A stretch of DNA of 64,000 nt from an uncultured bacterium (GCA_947647735.1 CANSLJ010000014.1:1-64000); one strand, 5' to 3'. Positions 36,118 through 45,077 are shown, numbered from the stretch's first letter. A program made the numbers and translations. Notes: generated from the letters alone by a model not told the origin.

Positions 36118-36963
36118 CTAGAATAATTCCAGCAGGATCCCCGCCAGAACCCCGGCGCCGTACAGGATTCCCACAATTTTCGCATTCTCCTTCCTGTCCG
36201 CATTCATGCGCAGAAGCACCAGAACCCCCATTCCGGAACCCACCAGCAGTCCTGCCATGGCGGCTCCAAACCCCAGCGCCCCTCTCAGATAAAGCTGCGT
36301 GATCAATACTGATGAAGCACAGTTGGGAATCAGCCCGATCAGCGCTGTCAGCATAACGCCCAGTATCGGATTTCCCTGCATATGGAACGCCAGCGTATCA
36401 ACATCCGCAAATATGAAAACTATATTTAAAAGAAGGGTTACAAGAAACAAAAACAGGACGATCGTGCCTGTATGGTGCAGCGCCGACCGGAAGATACCTG
36501 ATTCGCATCCGCAATGTTCCTTTTTGCACAACTCCTGCATTTCAGGTTCCTGCACCGCCGATTCCTTTTTCCACAGGCCGGATAACAGATCCACCAAAAA
36601 GCCGACTGCCAGCCCGACGCCGAATTTCACCCCCAGAATATGCAAAATGACTCTGGGGCTTACCCCTTCTGAAATAAAGATCGGCAGCATCTCATCGGAA
36701 GTGGCAAGAAAAACAGCGATCAATGTGCCCCTGCTGATCAGCCTTGCGGCATACAGATTGGCTGCTGCCGCAGAGAATCCGCACTGGGGAAGCAGCCCTG
36801 CCCCGGCGCCGCAGAGCGGTCCCAGCCTGCCCGCTTTCCGGATCAGCCTCTGTGTCTGATCCGCCGCCTTATGTTCCAGATACTCCATCACCAGATAGGT
36901 GATCAGCAAAAGCGGGATCAGCTTCAGCACATCCACCGCGGCATCTGTTATCGCATCTATCAT
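36118..36963 (-). CDS. putative heavy-metal exporter, ArsP_2 family
   Basis: Integral membrane protein of 281 aa with about eight to ten hydrophobic segments. Two internally related motifs, GAGLLPQCGFSAAAANLYA and LIPNCASSVLITQLYLRGA, mark the inverted-repeat fold of the ArsP_2/DUF2899 group, proposed to export arsenic compounds or manganese-like metals. A central Cys-rich loop (CKKEHCGCE) could bind metal. AGGAGG precedes the ATG. It stands alone. The substrate is not proven. Confidence 0.82.
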   Translation of the reverse strand: MIDAITDAAVDVLKLIPLLLITYLVMEYLEHKAADQTQRLIRKAGRLGPLCGAGAGLLPQCGFSAAAANLYAARLISRGTLIAVFLATSDEMLPIFISEGVSPRVILHILGVKFGVGLAVGFLVDLLSGLWKKESAVQEPEMQELCKKEHCGCESGIFRSALHHTGTIVLFLFLVTLLLNIVFIFADVDTLAFHMQGNPILGVMLTALIGLIPNCASSVLITQLYLRGALGFGAAMAGLLVGSGMGVLVLLRMNADRKENAKIVGILYGAGVLAGILLELF

Positions 36964-37090
36964 CCAATATATCCTCCTGTCACCGATTTAAGATAACAGT
37001 ATAGCACAGCGGATATGATTATTCAAACAGGATATTTCTCCACATGATCTCTTTTTTCCTCTTTTCTCCTTCATGCATCAGAAGCTTCTT

Positions 37091-37513
37091 TCACCGCAGA
37101 AGCGCCATGCTCCCTGTCAGCTTGTTGACCTTCTTTTTGGCTCCGCAGATGGCAACGCCAAAATAAGCCAGATCTGTTTCCTGAACATCTTTCATCTTAT
37201 CAATAAACTCATCATACGTCTTACATCCCTGTGCCAGATCCGAGAAATCCACCACCGTCAATTCCGAAAACTCCGGCTCGTACAGCCTTTCCCGGATCGA
37301 CCGGATCAGCTCTGCATTTCCTTTCAGAACCGGCACCGGAAATTCGATAATACCCGAATGTTCATTGCCGTCTTTGTCACATACATCTCTCCCTACTACC
37401 TCCGGCATCCGCTTCCCCAGCGTGATCCCCATGATCGCCGCCGTATTCGCGATCATACCAGTCGGCAGATCTTCATCGATCACCATAACACATTTTTCAT
37501 TTTCAAAATTCAT
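37091..37513 (-). CDS. DUF2000 protein
   Basis: Small protein of 140 aa matching the DUF2000 family: N-terminal CVMVIDEDLPTGMIANTAA, middle GIIEFPVPVLKG, and a C-terminal half with YDEFIDKM. These proteins are believed to adopt a peptidyl-tRNA-hydrolase-like fold; no activity is established. The ATG at 37513 begins the conserved part. It is the last gene after an AraC regulator and a GNAT-like gene (gap 61 nt). Confidence 0.88.
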   Translation of the reverse strand: MNFENEKCVMVIDEDLPTGMIANTAAIMGITLGKRMPEVVGRDVCDKDGNEHSGIIEFPVPVLKGNAELIRSIRERLYEPEFSELTVVDFSDLAQGCKTYDEFIDKMKDVQETDLAYFGVAICGAKKKVNKLTGSMALLR

Positions 37514-37574
37514 GACTGTACCTCCCGTTGCATCATCATTTAATATATTATCTATATTTATAAATATCTTACGA

Positions 37575-38006
37575 TCAATCTTCTGTTTTTTGATAAACCT
37601 GATAAGCGTAAGCTCTGCAAAAACCTGCCTGTCTGTACTCTTCCGGCAGATCCTCCACCCCCGGGATATCGACCACCGTTTGTTCCACTCTTTTATCTCC
37701 CGCACCGCATATCCCGACCACTCCGCACCTGCATACCCCATATCCGCAGTCCTCCAGCACCGCGCTCAGATAATAATTGGTATGTTCCACGATACGGAAT
37801 ACACAACCCATCCCGTCCTGCCTGGCAATTTCCTCACATCTCCGTATTTTTTCAGGCGTATCATCTCTGGCGAATTTATAATACAACGGATAAATGCAGA
37901 GATTCCCGCCCGCTTTTTTCAATATCCATCCCTGACAGATCTGTGTCTCCTGCTCCGGAAACATGCTGATGATCTGCTCCTCCAGCTTTATTGCAGGCTC
38001 ATTCAT
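37575..38006 (-). CDS. N-terminal domain of a GNAT-type acetyltransferase, stand-alone
   Basis: Protein of 143 aa. It matches the N-terminal half of a group of GNAT proteins: a start like LEEQ..PEQETQICQGWIL, then PLYYKF, then FRIVEHTNYYLSAVLEDCGY. The C-terminal acetyl-CoA-binding half is absent; the gene ends with a normal stop and the following DNA is another gene. It could be a truncated remnant or a genuine single-domain protein. It overlaps the AraC gene by 8 nt. Confidence 0.65.
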   Translation of the reverse strand: MNEPAIKLEEQIISMFPEQETQICQGWILKKAGGNLCIYPLYYKFARDDTPEKIRRCEEIARQDGMGCVFRIVEHTNYYLSAVLEDCGYGVCRCGVVGICGAGDKRVEQTVVDIPGVEDLPEEYRQAGFCRAYAYQVYQKTED

Positions 38007-38892
38007 TCTGTTTTACTCCCTCCGTTTCTGACTGAAGGCATCCATATTCTGCGTTTTCCACCCGTATCTGCCTCTTCTCCCGTCCGTAGAATATCTCCCC
38101 GTAGCTCCCCGGCGTCAGCCCGATAAACCGGTTGAAATAATTTGTAAAATGGCTCTGGTCTGAAAATCCGGTCCTGATCGCCGCCTCCAGGGGCTCTGCC
38201 CCTTCCGCCAGCAGTTTTTTTGCCTCCCCGATACGAATCGTCTCCAGATACCGGTACGGCGTGACGCCTTTGGACTTTGTAAAAGCCCGCAACAGCGTTG
38301 ATCTGCTGAGCCCCGCATAGCGGCAGAGCTGATCCAGATAAATGCGCTCCGAAAAATGCGCCTCCATATATTTACAGGCTTTTTCAATCTCCTCTCTGCA
38401 CTCCAAAATACAATGTTCAAAAGGCTTCCCATACTTTTCGATCAACCGCGAGATCAAAAGCAGTAACGCCTCCTCCTTCCCGAAACCGCCCGTTCCTTTC
38501 ATCACCATCCTGTGAAGCCTCCCCAGATAGCACCCTGCTTCCTCATCCTCTATCACATGCTCCGAAAATCCCGGCAGCTCCCGCTTCCCCGTCACTTCCT
38601 CCACCAGATCCAGCATAACATCCTTCGCGATATTGATGCCGCGATAGTCAAAACTCCCGCCGTCACTCTGCACGCAGCCGTGATTGTCCCCGGGATTGAA
38701 CAGTACGATACTGCCCTTCCTGATCAAATACTCCTTATTCCAACAGGAAAGTACGCGCATCCCGCCCTCCACAAACCCTATCACATAATATTCGTGAAAA
38801 TGGTTCGGAAACGCCTGCATGATCCCCTCAAAGCGATAGGCTTCTATCCGCAATTCCTCATCATAGACAACTGTTTTTCTTTCTTTTTTCAT
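37999..38892 (-). CDS. AraC-family regulator
   Basis: Regulator of 297 aa with a cupin N-domain (NHFHEYYVIGFVEGG) and a C-terminal AraC domain (TGFSDQSHFTNYFNRFIGLTP). This variant is often found next to LysE-type exporters and DUF2000 genes; here only the DUF2000 gene is present. AAAGGAG precedes the ATG. First gene of a three-gene operon. Confidence 0.9.
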   Translation of the reverse strand: MKKERKTVVYDEELRIEAYRFEGIMQAFPNHFHEYYVIGFVEGGMRVLSCWNKEYLIRKGSIVLFNPGDNHGCVQSDGGSFDYRGINIAKDVMLDLVEEVTGKRELPGFSEHVIEDEEAGCYLGRLHRMVMKGTGGFGKEEALLLLISRLIEKYGKPFEHCILECREEIEKACKYMEAHFSERIYLDQLCRYAGLSRSTLLRAFTKSKGVTPYRYLETIRIGEAKKLLAEGAEPLEAAIRTGFSDQSHFTNYFNRFIGLTPGSYGEIFYGREKRQIRVENAEYGCLQSETEGVKQNE

Positions 38893-39026
38893 GTGGATCT
38901 CCTTTTTGTTATCAATATTCTATCGCTTATTTTTTCTGACGTCTTGTAAAATATCTTCATTTTTAACCTTCCATCTGCCCAAACGATGATACCACGTTCA
39001 ACAGGCTATCCTCGTATATATCGAGA

Positions 39027-39059
39027 AAAGCCCCGCCGGACATTCCAACCGGCAGGGCT
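39027..39059 (-). terminator. terminator of the DUF4869-ATPase operon
   Basis: Near-perfect 12-bp stem AAGCCCTGCCGG/CCGGCGGGGCTT with TTTTC following on the minus strand, 53 nt after the ATPase stop. Confidence 0.85.
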
Positions 39060-39111
39060 TCCTTTTCTTAGCATCTGTTATTCTCACTATATAATTTATG
39101 TCATCTTCCAC

Positions 39112-40080
39112 CTATCTCAAATCAATCCCTTTCATCACCGCCAAAATCCTATCTGAAACTTTTTCCTGCAGATAAGCCGGATTTAACTGTCTCTTCGCAT
39201 ATTTTAAATAACTGTCCTGTGTGCTTTGAACCAGCTTTGTTGTAAAATACCGCTCCCAGCTAAAATATTTTTCGCTCTCAATATGATTCTCCGGATGCTC
39301 CAGTATTTCTGCAACACTGCCATCCTCTATCAGCCCGGATTTCAAAATCAGCCACTCAAAAGATTCCGGCAGGTAAAGAACTATATTGGGATGATTCTTG
39401 ATGAGCCTCATCAACTTTTCCATTTCGGAACCGAATGCCGCGCCATCCGCTATCACTAAAGTTTTCTCATCCGGGCTCTTTACAATAACTGTAAAAATAT
39501 TAGATTTTCCATGTGCACTGAAACAGGCGATCCGTCCATTCTCCCTACAGACATTCTCAAAAAATTGAAATCCGGCATTGGAATCTTCCGTTATCACTCT
39601 CTCAGGTTTTACTGCCTGATCATAATCTGACACCTGATATAAACGGTAAAACTCGTTGTAAGTGCGCTTTAAAGTCCCGTACTTTCCGGAATTGCGGATG
39701 CCATAAATTTCATCTACACTATACGGAAGCGATGGAACGCCCTCTCTCGTCACAATAACATAATAGTTATCCGTATCACTGATCGCAGAGGCAAAATCAT
39801 CACTCATAACAAACTCATTTCCCTCATCTATAAAAACAATGCTATCCTGTATCATGGAAAGCTGTCCGCTCCATGTACGCCCTTCCAGCACGGCACACTC
39901 CTTATCACAGGTAAGTTCTACGCCGCTTGCCTCCCCATTCTCATAATGTTCGCGTACCATATCAATAAGTGCCGTTTTCCCGGTTGCGCTGTCCCCGCGA
40001 ATCATGGTAATATTTCTTCTGATTTCAAAATCGTATCGAATGCGCTTGTTTTGTACGATGATCCTATGCATTCCTTTCAT
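39112..40080 (-). CDS. P-loop ATPase paired with a DUF4869 protein
   Basis: Protein of 322 aa. Walker A GDSATGKTA is at residues 29-37 and Walker B SIVFIDE at 80-86. The C-terminal half includes TLVIADGAAFGSEMEKL, reminiscent of a Toprim-like acidic strand but not convincing. It has no membrane segment. The ATG at 40080 follows GAGGTGG; a GTG in frame 9 nt upstream is less likely. It lies 12 nt after the DUF4869 gene. Such pairs occur in clostridial genomes, but I know no experimentally shown role. Confidence 0.75.
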   Translation of the reverse strand: MKGMHRIIVQNKRIRYDFEIRRNITMIRGDSATGKTALIDMVREHYENGEASGVELTCDKECAVLEGRTWSGQLSMIQDSIVFIDEGNEFVMSDDFASAISDTDNYYVIVTREGVPSLPYSVDEIYGIRNSGKYGTLKRTYNEFYRLYQVSDYDQAVKPERVITEDSNAGFQFFENVCRENGRIACFSAHGKSNIFTVIVKSPDEKTLVIADGAAFGSEMEKLMRLIKNHPNIVLYLPESFEWLILKSGLIEDGSVAEILEHPENHIESEKYFSWERYFTTKLVQSTQDSYLKYAKRQLNPAYLQEKVSDRILAVMKGIDLR

Positions 40081-40092
40081 ATTCGCCACCTC

Positions 40093-40530
40093 TTACACAT
40101 ATAAACCGGCAATGGGCACCAGTTCCCTCATGCTGTGGACGATCTGATTCGTATTCAAAATACAGATATCAAACGTACCCTCTCCGAAGTCCATCAGATG
40201 CCGCAGGTTAATTGTCAGTTCATCCATCCTGGCCAGCCTCAATATCCATCCGGCGCAATTATCTCCACAGGCAGAAGCATTAAACACTTTAGAACGCTCA
40301 TTCTTCATCAGTATCAATGTTTTTACACCCCCTGAAAGGGAAACAGGAGGGATCTTTCCCATAACAGGACTGTCAATCACGGCACTATCCAAAACTATGG
40401 ACTTATCTACATCCAGTATCATCTCCCTTGCAACAGGATCGGTGATCCATTCATCTTCATATACATTTTTAAAATACACCGACGTATTAAAAACAGCTTC
40501 CGGCATATTTCCATAATAAATATTGAGCAT
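40093..40530 (-). CDS. DUF4869 protein
   Basis: Protein of 145 aa recognised as DUF4869 from MLNIYYGNMPEA, SVYFKNVYEDEWITDP, GGVKTLILMKN, FNASACGDNCA and NLRHLMDFGEG. It has no signal peptide or membrane segment. The ATG at 40530 gives the usual family start and best spacing from GGGAGG; ATG 40536 is two codons upstream. It is cotranscribed with the P-loop ATPase (12-nt gap). Function unknown. Confidence 0.85.
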   Translation of the reverse strand: MLNIYYGNMPEAVFNTSVYFKNVYEDEWITDPVAREMILDVDKSIVLDSAVIDSPVMGKIPPVSLSGGVKTLILMKNERSKVFNASACGDNCAGWILRLARMDELTINLRHLMDFGEGTFDICILNTNQIVHSMRELVPIAGLYV

Positions 40531-40631
40531 TCCCATGCACCTCCCTGATCAATCAACTCCCCTTAAATCCCAATCCATATATCATTATAACACAGGGCAT
40601 GCAATTCTAAAATCGAATTATAATTATTTTT

Positions 40632-40667
40632 AAAGCCCTGCTGAATATGATATCCTGCAGGGCTTTT
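40632..40667. terminator. bidirectional hairpin between DUF4869 and PTS operons
   Basis: A perfect 10-bp stem AAAGCCCTGC/GCAGGGCTTT with T-rich flanks on both strands. It lies 70 nt after the PTS stop and ahead of the DUF4869 promoter region. Confidence 0.85.
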
Positions 40668-40736
40668 CACCTATCATTTATTAAATTTCATTCTTCTCGC
40701 TAACGCTCATTATATAATATCTTTATATACCGCACC

Positions 40737-42650
40737 TCACGCCTCCACAGCGATCACTCTCTCCATCTGCTTCACTGCGCCGGTCTTCACAACCTCGCAC
40801 TTCTGATACTCATCACTGTTTGTCAGAAGTACCGCGACCGTTGTGCTAAATCCTGCAGCCTTGATCTTCTCAATATCAAACTCGATCAGCTTCTGGCCTT
40901 TTTTCACCTTTTCTCCTTCAGCCACCAGAAGTTTAAAACCATCGCCGTTCATCTTCACCGTGTCCACGCCCACATGGATCAGAAGCTCCATCGCGCCGGG
41001 GCCTGTGATGCCCACCGCATGACAGGTGTCTGTCACAGAAGATATTTCTCCGTCATAAGGCGCAACGACCTCACCGGTCTCCGGTTCGATTCCCACACCA
41101 TCTCCCAAAACCCCTGACGCAAAAGTCTCATCCGGAATACTTTCTCTGGGGATCACATTTCCCTGCACCGGCGCATAGATCACCGTCTCCGCACTCTCTG
41201 AAACTGCTTCTGCTGTTTCTGCCGCAACTGCCGTCTCTTTCTGCTCCGGCTCCTTCTTCGCCTGAGGCTCCTCATCCTTGTAGCCGAACATCCATGTCAG
41301 CACGAACGCAACGCCAACCGAGATCACCATCATCAAAATATACTGCACCGGCATGCTCAGACAGAGCAGGACACCGAACAGTCCCGTCACGCCGGTTCCG
41401 CTTGCTCCAAGCTGTGTGATGGATGCAAACAGCGCACCGCAGGCTCCGCCGATACAACCGCAGATAAAGGGTTTAAAATAGCGCATGTTCACACCGAAGA
41501 TAGCCGGTTCCGTGATACCCATGAAGGCACTGAATGCGGAGGGAAGCGCCATTGATTTTGTCTTTTTGTTCTTTGTCTTCAATGCCACCGCCAGTGTCGC
41601 CGCGCCCTGTGCCAGATTTGCCGCGGATGCCAGAGGCAGCCAGTATGTAACGCCGTACTTCGCAAGCTGTCCCACGTCGATGATCGTGTACATATGGTGG
41701 ATGCCGGCAACCACCGTCGGCGCGTAAAAAGCACCCATGATAAAACTTCCTATGCCAAGGGGCAGCGCGATCAGCCACTGGATACCGTCGATGATGCTGT
41801 TCTCGATCACGACAAACACAGGACCGATAATGGAATAGGTCAGATAGCCTGTCACAAATACGCTCACCAGAGGCGTCACAAACAGATCGAACATCTCCGG
41901 TACAACCTTGTGGAGGCGCTTCTCGATAAAGCACATCACCCACACGGCGATGATGACCGGGATAACATGCCCCTGATAACCGATCAGATCGATCTCATAC
42001 AGCCCGAACCACACGCTCTGCCTTACCTGAACGCCCTCCGTTGCCACCGTCCAGGCATTCTGCAGATTCGGATGGATCATCAGCATACCGATGACCGCAC
42101 CCAGATACGGGTTGCCGCCGAAAGCCTTCGCCGCGCTGTAGGCGATCAGGATCGGCAGGAAGGTATACGCCACATTGCTGAACAGGTTCGCAAAAACAAA
42201 GATGGAACCGCTTGTATCGATGGACAAAAATCCGTTATTCACCATGAAGTTCAAAGCTTCCATGATACCCATCAAAAAACCGCTGGCAACGATCGCCGGA
42301 ATGATCGGCACAAAGATATCGCCCAGAGTTTTGATCGCCCGCTTGAAAATATTCTGCTGCGCCGCAGCCGCCTGCTTTACCTCCGCCTTTGTGGCAGCCG
42401 ACAGACCGGAAACCTGCAAAAACTCATCGTACACTTTATTGACTGTTCCTGTTCCAAGAATGATCTGAAGCTGTCCGGATGCAAAAAACACACCTTTCAC
42501 GCCCTCGATCTCTTCCACAGCCTTGCTGTCACACTTTTCATTGTCCCCTATCACCAGACGCAGACGTGTCGCACAATGTGCTGCGGAAACCAGATTTTCT
42601 TTTTTTCCTACTTTGTCGTAGATCTCTTCCGCGACTTTCCTGTAATCCAT
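40737..42650 (-). CDS. PTS sucrose-type permease IIBCA
   Basis: Sugar phosphotransferase importer of 637 aa. EIIB carries phospho-Cys C26 (HCATRLR), and EIIC has about ten membrane segments with the conserved FMGITEPAIFGVN. A Glu/Ala linker is followed by a glucose-type EIIA with the active His in LLIHVGVDTV. The EIIC sequence is closest to sucrose (ScrA-like) transporters, but no sucrose-6-phosphate hydrolase is present here. The ATG at 42650 follows GAGGAAG. It lies 110 nt after the MBL gene, probably in one operon under the CCGG-type operator. Confidence 0.92.
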   Translation of the reverse strand: MDYRKVAEEIYDKVGKKENLVSAAHCATRLRLVIGDNEKCDSKAVEEIEGVKGVFFASGQLQIILGTGTVNKVYDEFLQVSGLSAATKAEVKQAAAAQQNIFKRAIKTLGDIFVPIIPAIVASGFLMGIMEALNFMVNNGFLSIDTSGSIFVFANLFSNVAYTFLPILIAYSAAKAFGGNPYLGAVIGMLMIHPNLQNAWTVATEGVQVRQSVWFGLYEIDLIGYQGHVIPVIIAVWVMCFIEKRLHKVVPEMFDLFVTPLVSVFVTGYLTYSIIGPVFVVIENSIIDGIQWLIALPLGIGSFIMGAFYAPTVVAGIHHMYTIIDVGQLAKYGVTYWLPLASAANLAQGAATLAVALKTKNKKTKSMALPSAFSAFMGITEPAIFGVNMRYFKPFICGCIGGACGALFASITQLGASGTGVTGLFGVLLCLSMPVQYILMMVISVGVAFVLTWMFGYKDEEPQAKKEPEQKETAVAAETAEAVSESAETVIYAPVQGNVIPRESIPDETFASGVLGDGVGIEPETGEVVAPYDGEISSVTDTCHAVGITGPGAMELLIHVGVDTVKMNGDGFKLLVAEGEKVKKGQKLIEFDIEKIKAAGFSTTVAVLLTNSDEYQKCEVVKTGAVKQMERVIAVEA

Positions 42651-42760
42651 ATCTTCCTCTCTTTCCATGCCGCTCGGCATTATTTTTATTTTCCGCCGCA
42701 GGTTCCTCTCCGGATAGCGCCACGGCCTGTTTTCACATCCGTATTTCTCAGACGATCCCG

Positions 42761-43594
42761 CTAAAATGATACCTTCATGCCATCATAGGAAGCGATCATC
42801 CCATGCTCCCCGGCGAATGCCTCCAGTTCCCCATGCGTCATCTTCCCGTTATGAGAAAAATGATTGATCACCTTCACCGTATCCTTGCCGATGCATCCCT
42901 TTTCCTCCAGCATCCCGGCAAATCTGATATCATCGAGCAGTCCCATATGATAACCGTCAATCTGTTTCATCCCCATCGTCGCATCCAGCGATATCAGATC
43001 GTATTTTCGGGAAAAAATACACTCCCAGGCTTCCCCGCTCAGGTTCATCCCCGTATCGTGCCCGTACAAAAGGCACTTCCCGTCTTTCTCGATAATGTAG
43101 ATGTAACAGGTCTCCCTCTTATCATGATCCGCAGGAACCGGGATGATATGATACCCCTCCGCCGTGAAATCTCCAAAAGGCGCAAGCCGCACAAACCGAA
43201 CCGCATCATCCAGCGGATGCACTTTAAACCGGTCGATCAGCACCGCATCATAAAACGCCTTCTCCACAGCCTCATTCCCGTACACATACAGCATCCCCTT
43301 CGCCTGATGCCCGAAATGCTCATGTCGATGGATCAGCTCAACAGGAAAAAAATGATCCATATGGGAATGCGTCACCAGCAGATGATTGATCTCCCCGAGC
43401 TTCAGGGAATAACGCAGGGCATGCGTGTAAGTATCCGGCGGAAGATCTATCAAAATCCTCCCGTCTATGATCGACTGTGTTCTCGTGCGGAGTTCCTTTC
43501 CTCCCGTCTCCCTCGCCCGCCTGCAGATATCACAATCACAGAATAACGCCGGCAACCCTTCCGCCGCTGCCGTTCCGAGATATTGTATCTCCAT
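42761..43594 (-). CDS. MBL-fold metallohydrolase, PhnP-like
   Basis: Enzyme of 277 aa with the metal-binding motif HSHMDH (residues 76-81), further ligands in ADHDK and YGHDTG, and a Cys pair CDCDIC near the N-terminus as in PhnP-like phosphodiesterases. It is the first gene of the unit that includes the PTS permease, so it may act on a cyclic sugar phosphate (inference). AGGAGGG precedes the ATG. Confidence 0.85.
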   Translation of the reverse strand: MEIQYLGTAAAEGLPALFCDCDICRRARETGGKELRTRTQSIIDGRILIDLPPDTYTHALRYSLKLGEINHLLVTHSHMDHFFPVELIHRHEHFGHQAKGMLYVYGNEAVEKAFYDAVLIDRFKVHPLDDAVRFVRLAPFGDFTAEGYHIIPVPADHDKRETCYIYIIEKDGKCLLYGHDTGMNLSGEAWECIFSRKYDLISLDATMGMKQIDGYHMGLLDDIRFAGMLEEKGCIGKDTVKVINHFSHNGKMTHGELEAFAGEHGMIASYDGMKVSF

Positions 43595-43660
43595 AGTTCC
43601 CTCCCTCCTGTCTTTTTCTATATTATTTTACTTCTCTCATATACCATATCGCACTTTTGA

Positions 43661-43694
43661 TTACCGGTTATGTAACCGATTAAGTAACCGGTAA
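43661..43694 (-). promoter_or_regulatory. LacI-type operator before the MBL-PTS operon
   Basis: TTACCGGTTA and TAACCGGTAA form a perfect 10-bp inverted repeat with a third copy of the word TAACCG in the centre. It lies directly after the -10 of the minus-strand promoter (43699-43727) and near the divergent LacI gene. Confidence 0.8.
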
Positions 43695-43698
43695 CTTT

Positions 43699-43727
43699 AT
43701 GCTATCACGACATCCACTATCTGTCAA
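43699..43727 (-). promoter_or_regulatory. promoter of the MBL-PTS operon
   Basis: On the minus strand TTGACA (43727-43722), a 17-nt spacer and TAGCAT (43704-43699). The operator at 43661-43694 begins at the expected transcription start. Confidence 0.75.
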
Positions 43728-43763
43728 TATTTTTTATTAATTTTTTGTTATAACGAATACGCA

Positions 43764-43899
43764 GACTGTGTGGAAATTAATTTCTTAAGGAGCCTCTTAA
43801 AAAACGCCGGCACTTAGCGAGGTCCTTTCGAGCTTAGTGTCCGCTGCGTTTTTTACGAAGCGAGAGCGCGGCGACGAAGAAATTAATTTCCACACAGTC
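43764..43899 (-). repeat. Family A nested palindrome, copy 4
   Basis: Perfect 23-bp outer arms (43764-43786 and 43877-43899) containing AAATTAATTT as in copy 1. The A/T-flanked core hairpin is at about 43797-43854, reading in the minus direction. It lies between the MBL-PTS promoter and the LacI gene. The remaining part of the 43595-44042 gap holds the operators and promoter listed separately. Confidence 0.85.
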
Positions 43900-43930
43900 G
43901 GACGGTTCACCAATCCCCCCATAAAATAAG

Positions 43931-43950
43931 AACCGGTCACATAACCAGTT
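43931..43950 (+). promoter_or_regulatory. second CCGG-type operator, before the LacI gene
   Basis: AACCGGTCACATAACCAGTT is a near-palindrome and matches ACCGGTTATGTAACCG of the operator at 43661. It suits autorepression of the LacI gene 93 nt downstream. Confidence 0.65.
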
Positions 43951-44042
43951 CCTGTTTCAGATTGATTTTCCCTCCCCATACTGCTATACTAAAGCCAGTA
44001 CCCCCCTGTTCACCGTTCTATCAAATTGTAAGAGGAAATAAC

Positions 44043-45068
44043 ATGACGCAGAAAAAAGTAACATTTGACGATATCGCCAGATATACCAACTTCTCAAAGA
44101 CAACCATCTCCCGGTATTTCAACGATCCGGACTCCCTCACCGTAAAAAATCAGGACATCATCGCAAAGGCGCTGGTGGATCTGAATTATCAGGAAAACAA
44201 GCTGGCAAAAGTCCTTGCCAACGGCAAAAGCGAATTTATCGGCATCATCGTTCCCAACCTGTATCTGGACTATTACGCCGAAATGCTGAACCAGATCCTG
44301 AACACTTACGAGGACTTCGGTTACAAATTCCTCGTCTTTGTCAGCAAGAACAGCGAAGAGACGGAGCGAAGATATATTCAGGAGCTCCTCGCCTATAAGA
44401 TCGAGGGCATGATCATCTTAAGCCACACGATCTCCTCCAGAGAGCTTGCCTCCTACGATATCCCCATTGTCACCATCGAGCGGGAAGATGCGTATGTAAA
44501 CAGTGTAAACACCGACAATTACATGGGTGCCGTGCAGGCAACCAGCCTGCTGTATAAAAACGACTGTGATATCCTGGTGCATATCAATTCCGTCGTCCGG
44601 AAGGAAGTGCCCGCCTATGGGCGCATTCAGGGCTTTCAGGATATCTGCAGGGAGCACAACCTCCAAAACGAGCTGATCCTCAGGGATCTCGGACACTCCC
44701 ATCAGGAGATCCACCGCTCCATGCTGGAGATCTACGAATATCTGAATAAAAAATATCCGCATCAGAAAAAGGGACTGTTTATGGCAAATGATACCCATGC
44801 CAACAGCATGCTGAACATCATCTTCCGGGATCACGGAACCTGGCCGGACGAATACCGCATCATCGGTTTCGATGACTCCCCCATCGCGGCACAGGCGATC
44901 ATCCCCACCAGCAGCGTGGGACAGCAGATCGATAAAATAGCATACGAAGCGGTGGAACTGCTGGTATCGCTGATGAGCGAGCGGAAAAAACGCCGCCCTA
45001 AGCCTCAGACGGAACTGATCCATAAGAATGTGACGCCCATACTGGTCAGAAGGGAAACGACAGGGTGA
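44043..45068 (+). CDS. LacI-family repressor, sucrose-operon type
   Basis: Repressor of 341 aa. The helix-turn-helix VTFDDIARYTNFSKTTISRY is at residues 6-25, followed by the hinge NKLAKVLANGKS and a ligand-binding domain ending in PTSSVGQQIDKIAYEAVELL. It resembles the ScrR/PTS-associated group in which the ligand may be a sugar phosphate. GAGGAAA precedes the ATG. It is divergent from MBL-PTS, with operators between, and so is the probable repressor of that operon and of itself. Confidence 0.9.
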   Translation: MTQKKVTFDDIARYTNFSKTTISRYFNDPDSLTVKNQDIIAKALVDLNYQENKLAKVLANGKSEFIGIIVPNLYLDYYAEMLNQILNTYEDFGYKFLVFVSKNSEETERRYIQELLAYKIEGMIILSHTISSRELASYDIPIVTIEREDAYVNSVNTDNYMGAVQATSLLYKNDCDILVHINSVVRKEVPAYGRIQGFQDICREHNLQNELILRDLGHSHQEIHRSMLEIYEYLNKKYPHQKKGLFMANDTHANSMLNIIFRDHGTWPDEYRIIGFDDSPIAAQAIIPTSSVGQQIDKIAYEAVELLVSLMSERKKRRPKPQTELIHKNVTPILVRRETTG

Positions 45069-45077
45069 CACCTGTCG

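Noticed and set aside
41694-42764. 356-aa open frame on the plus strand
   Set aside because: Antisense shadow of the sucrose-type PTS gene; His/Arg/Gln-rich composition typical of shadows.
43595-44042. TAACCGGT words as part of the Family A element
   Set aside because: They lie outside its arms and match the CCGG-centred operator logic of LacI repressors.
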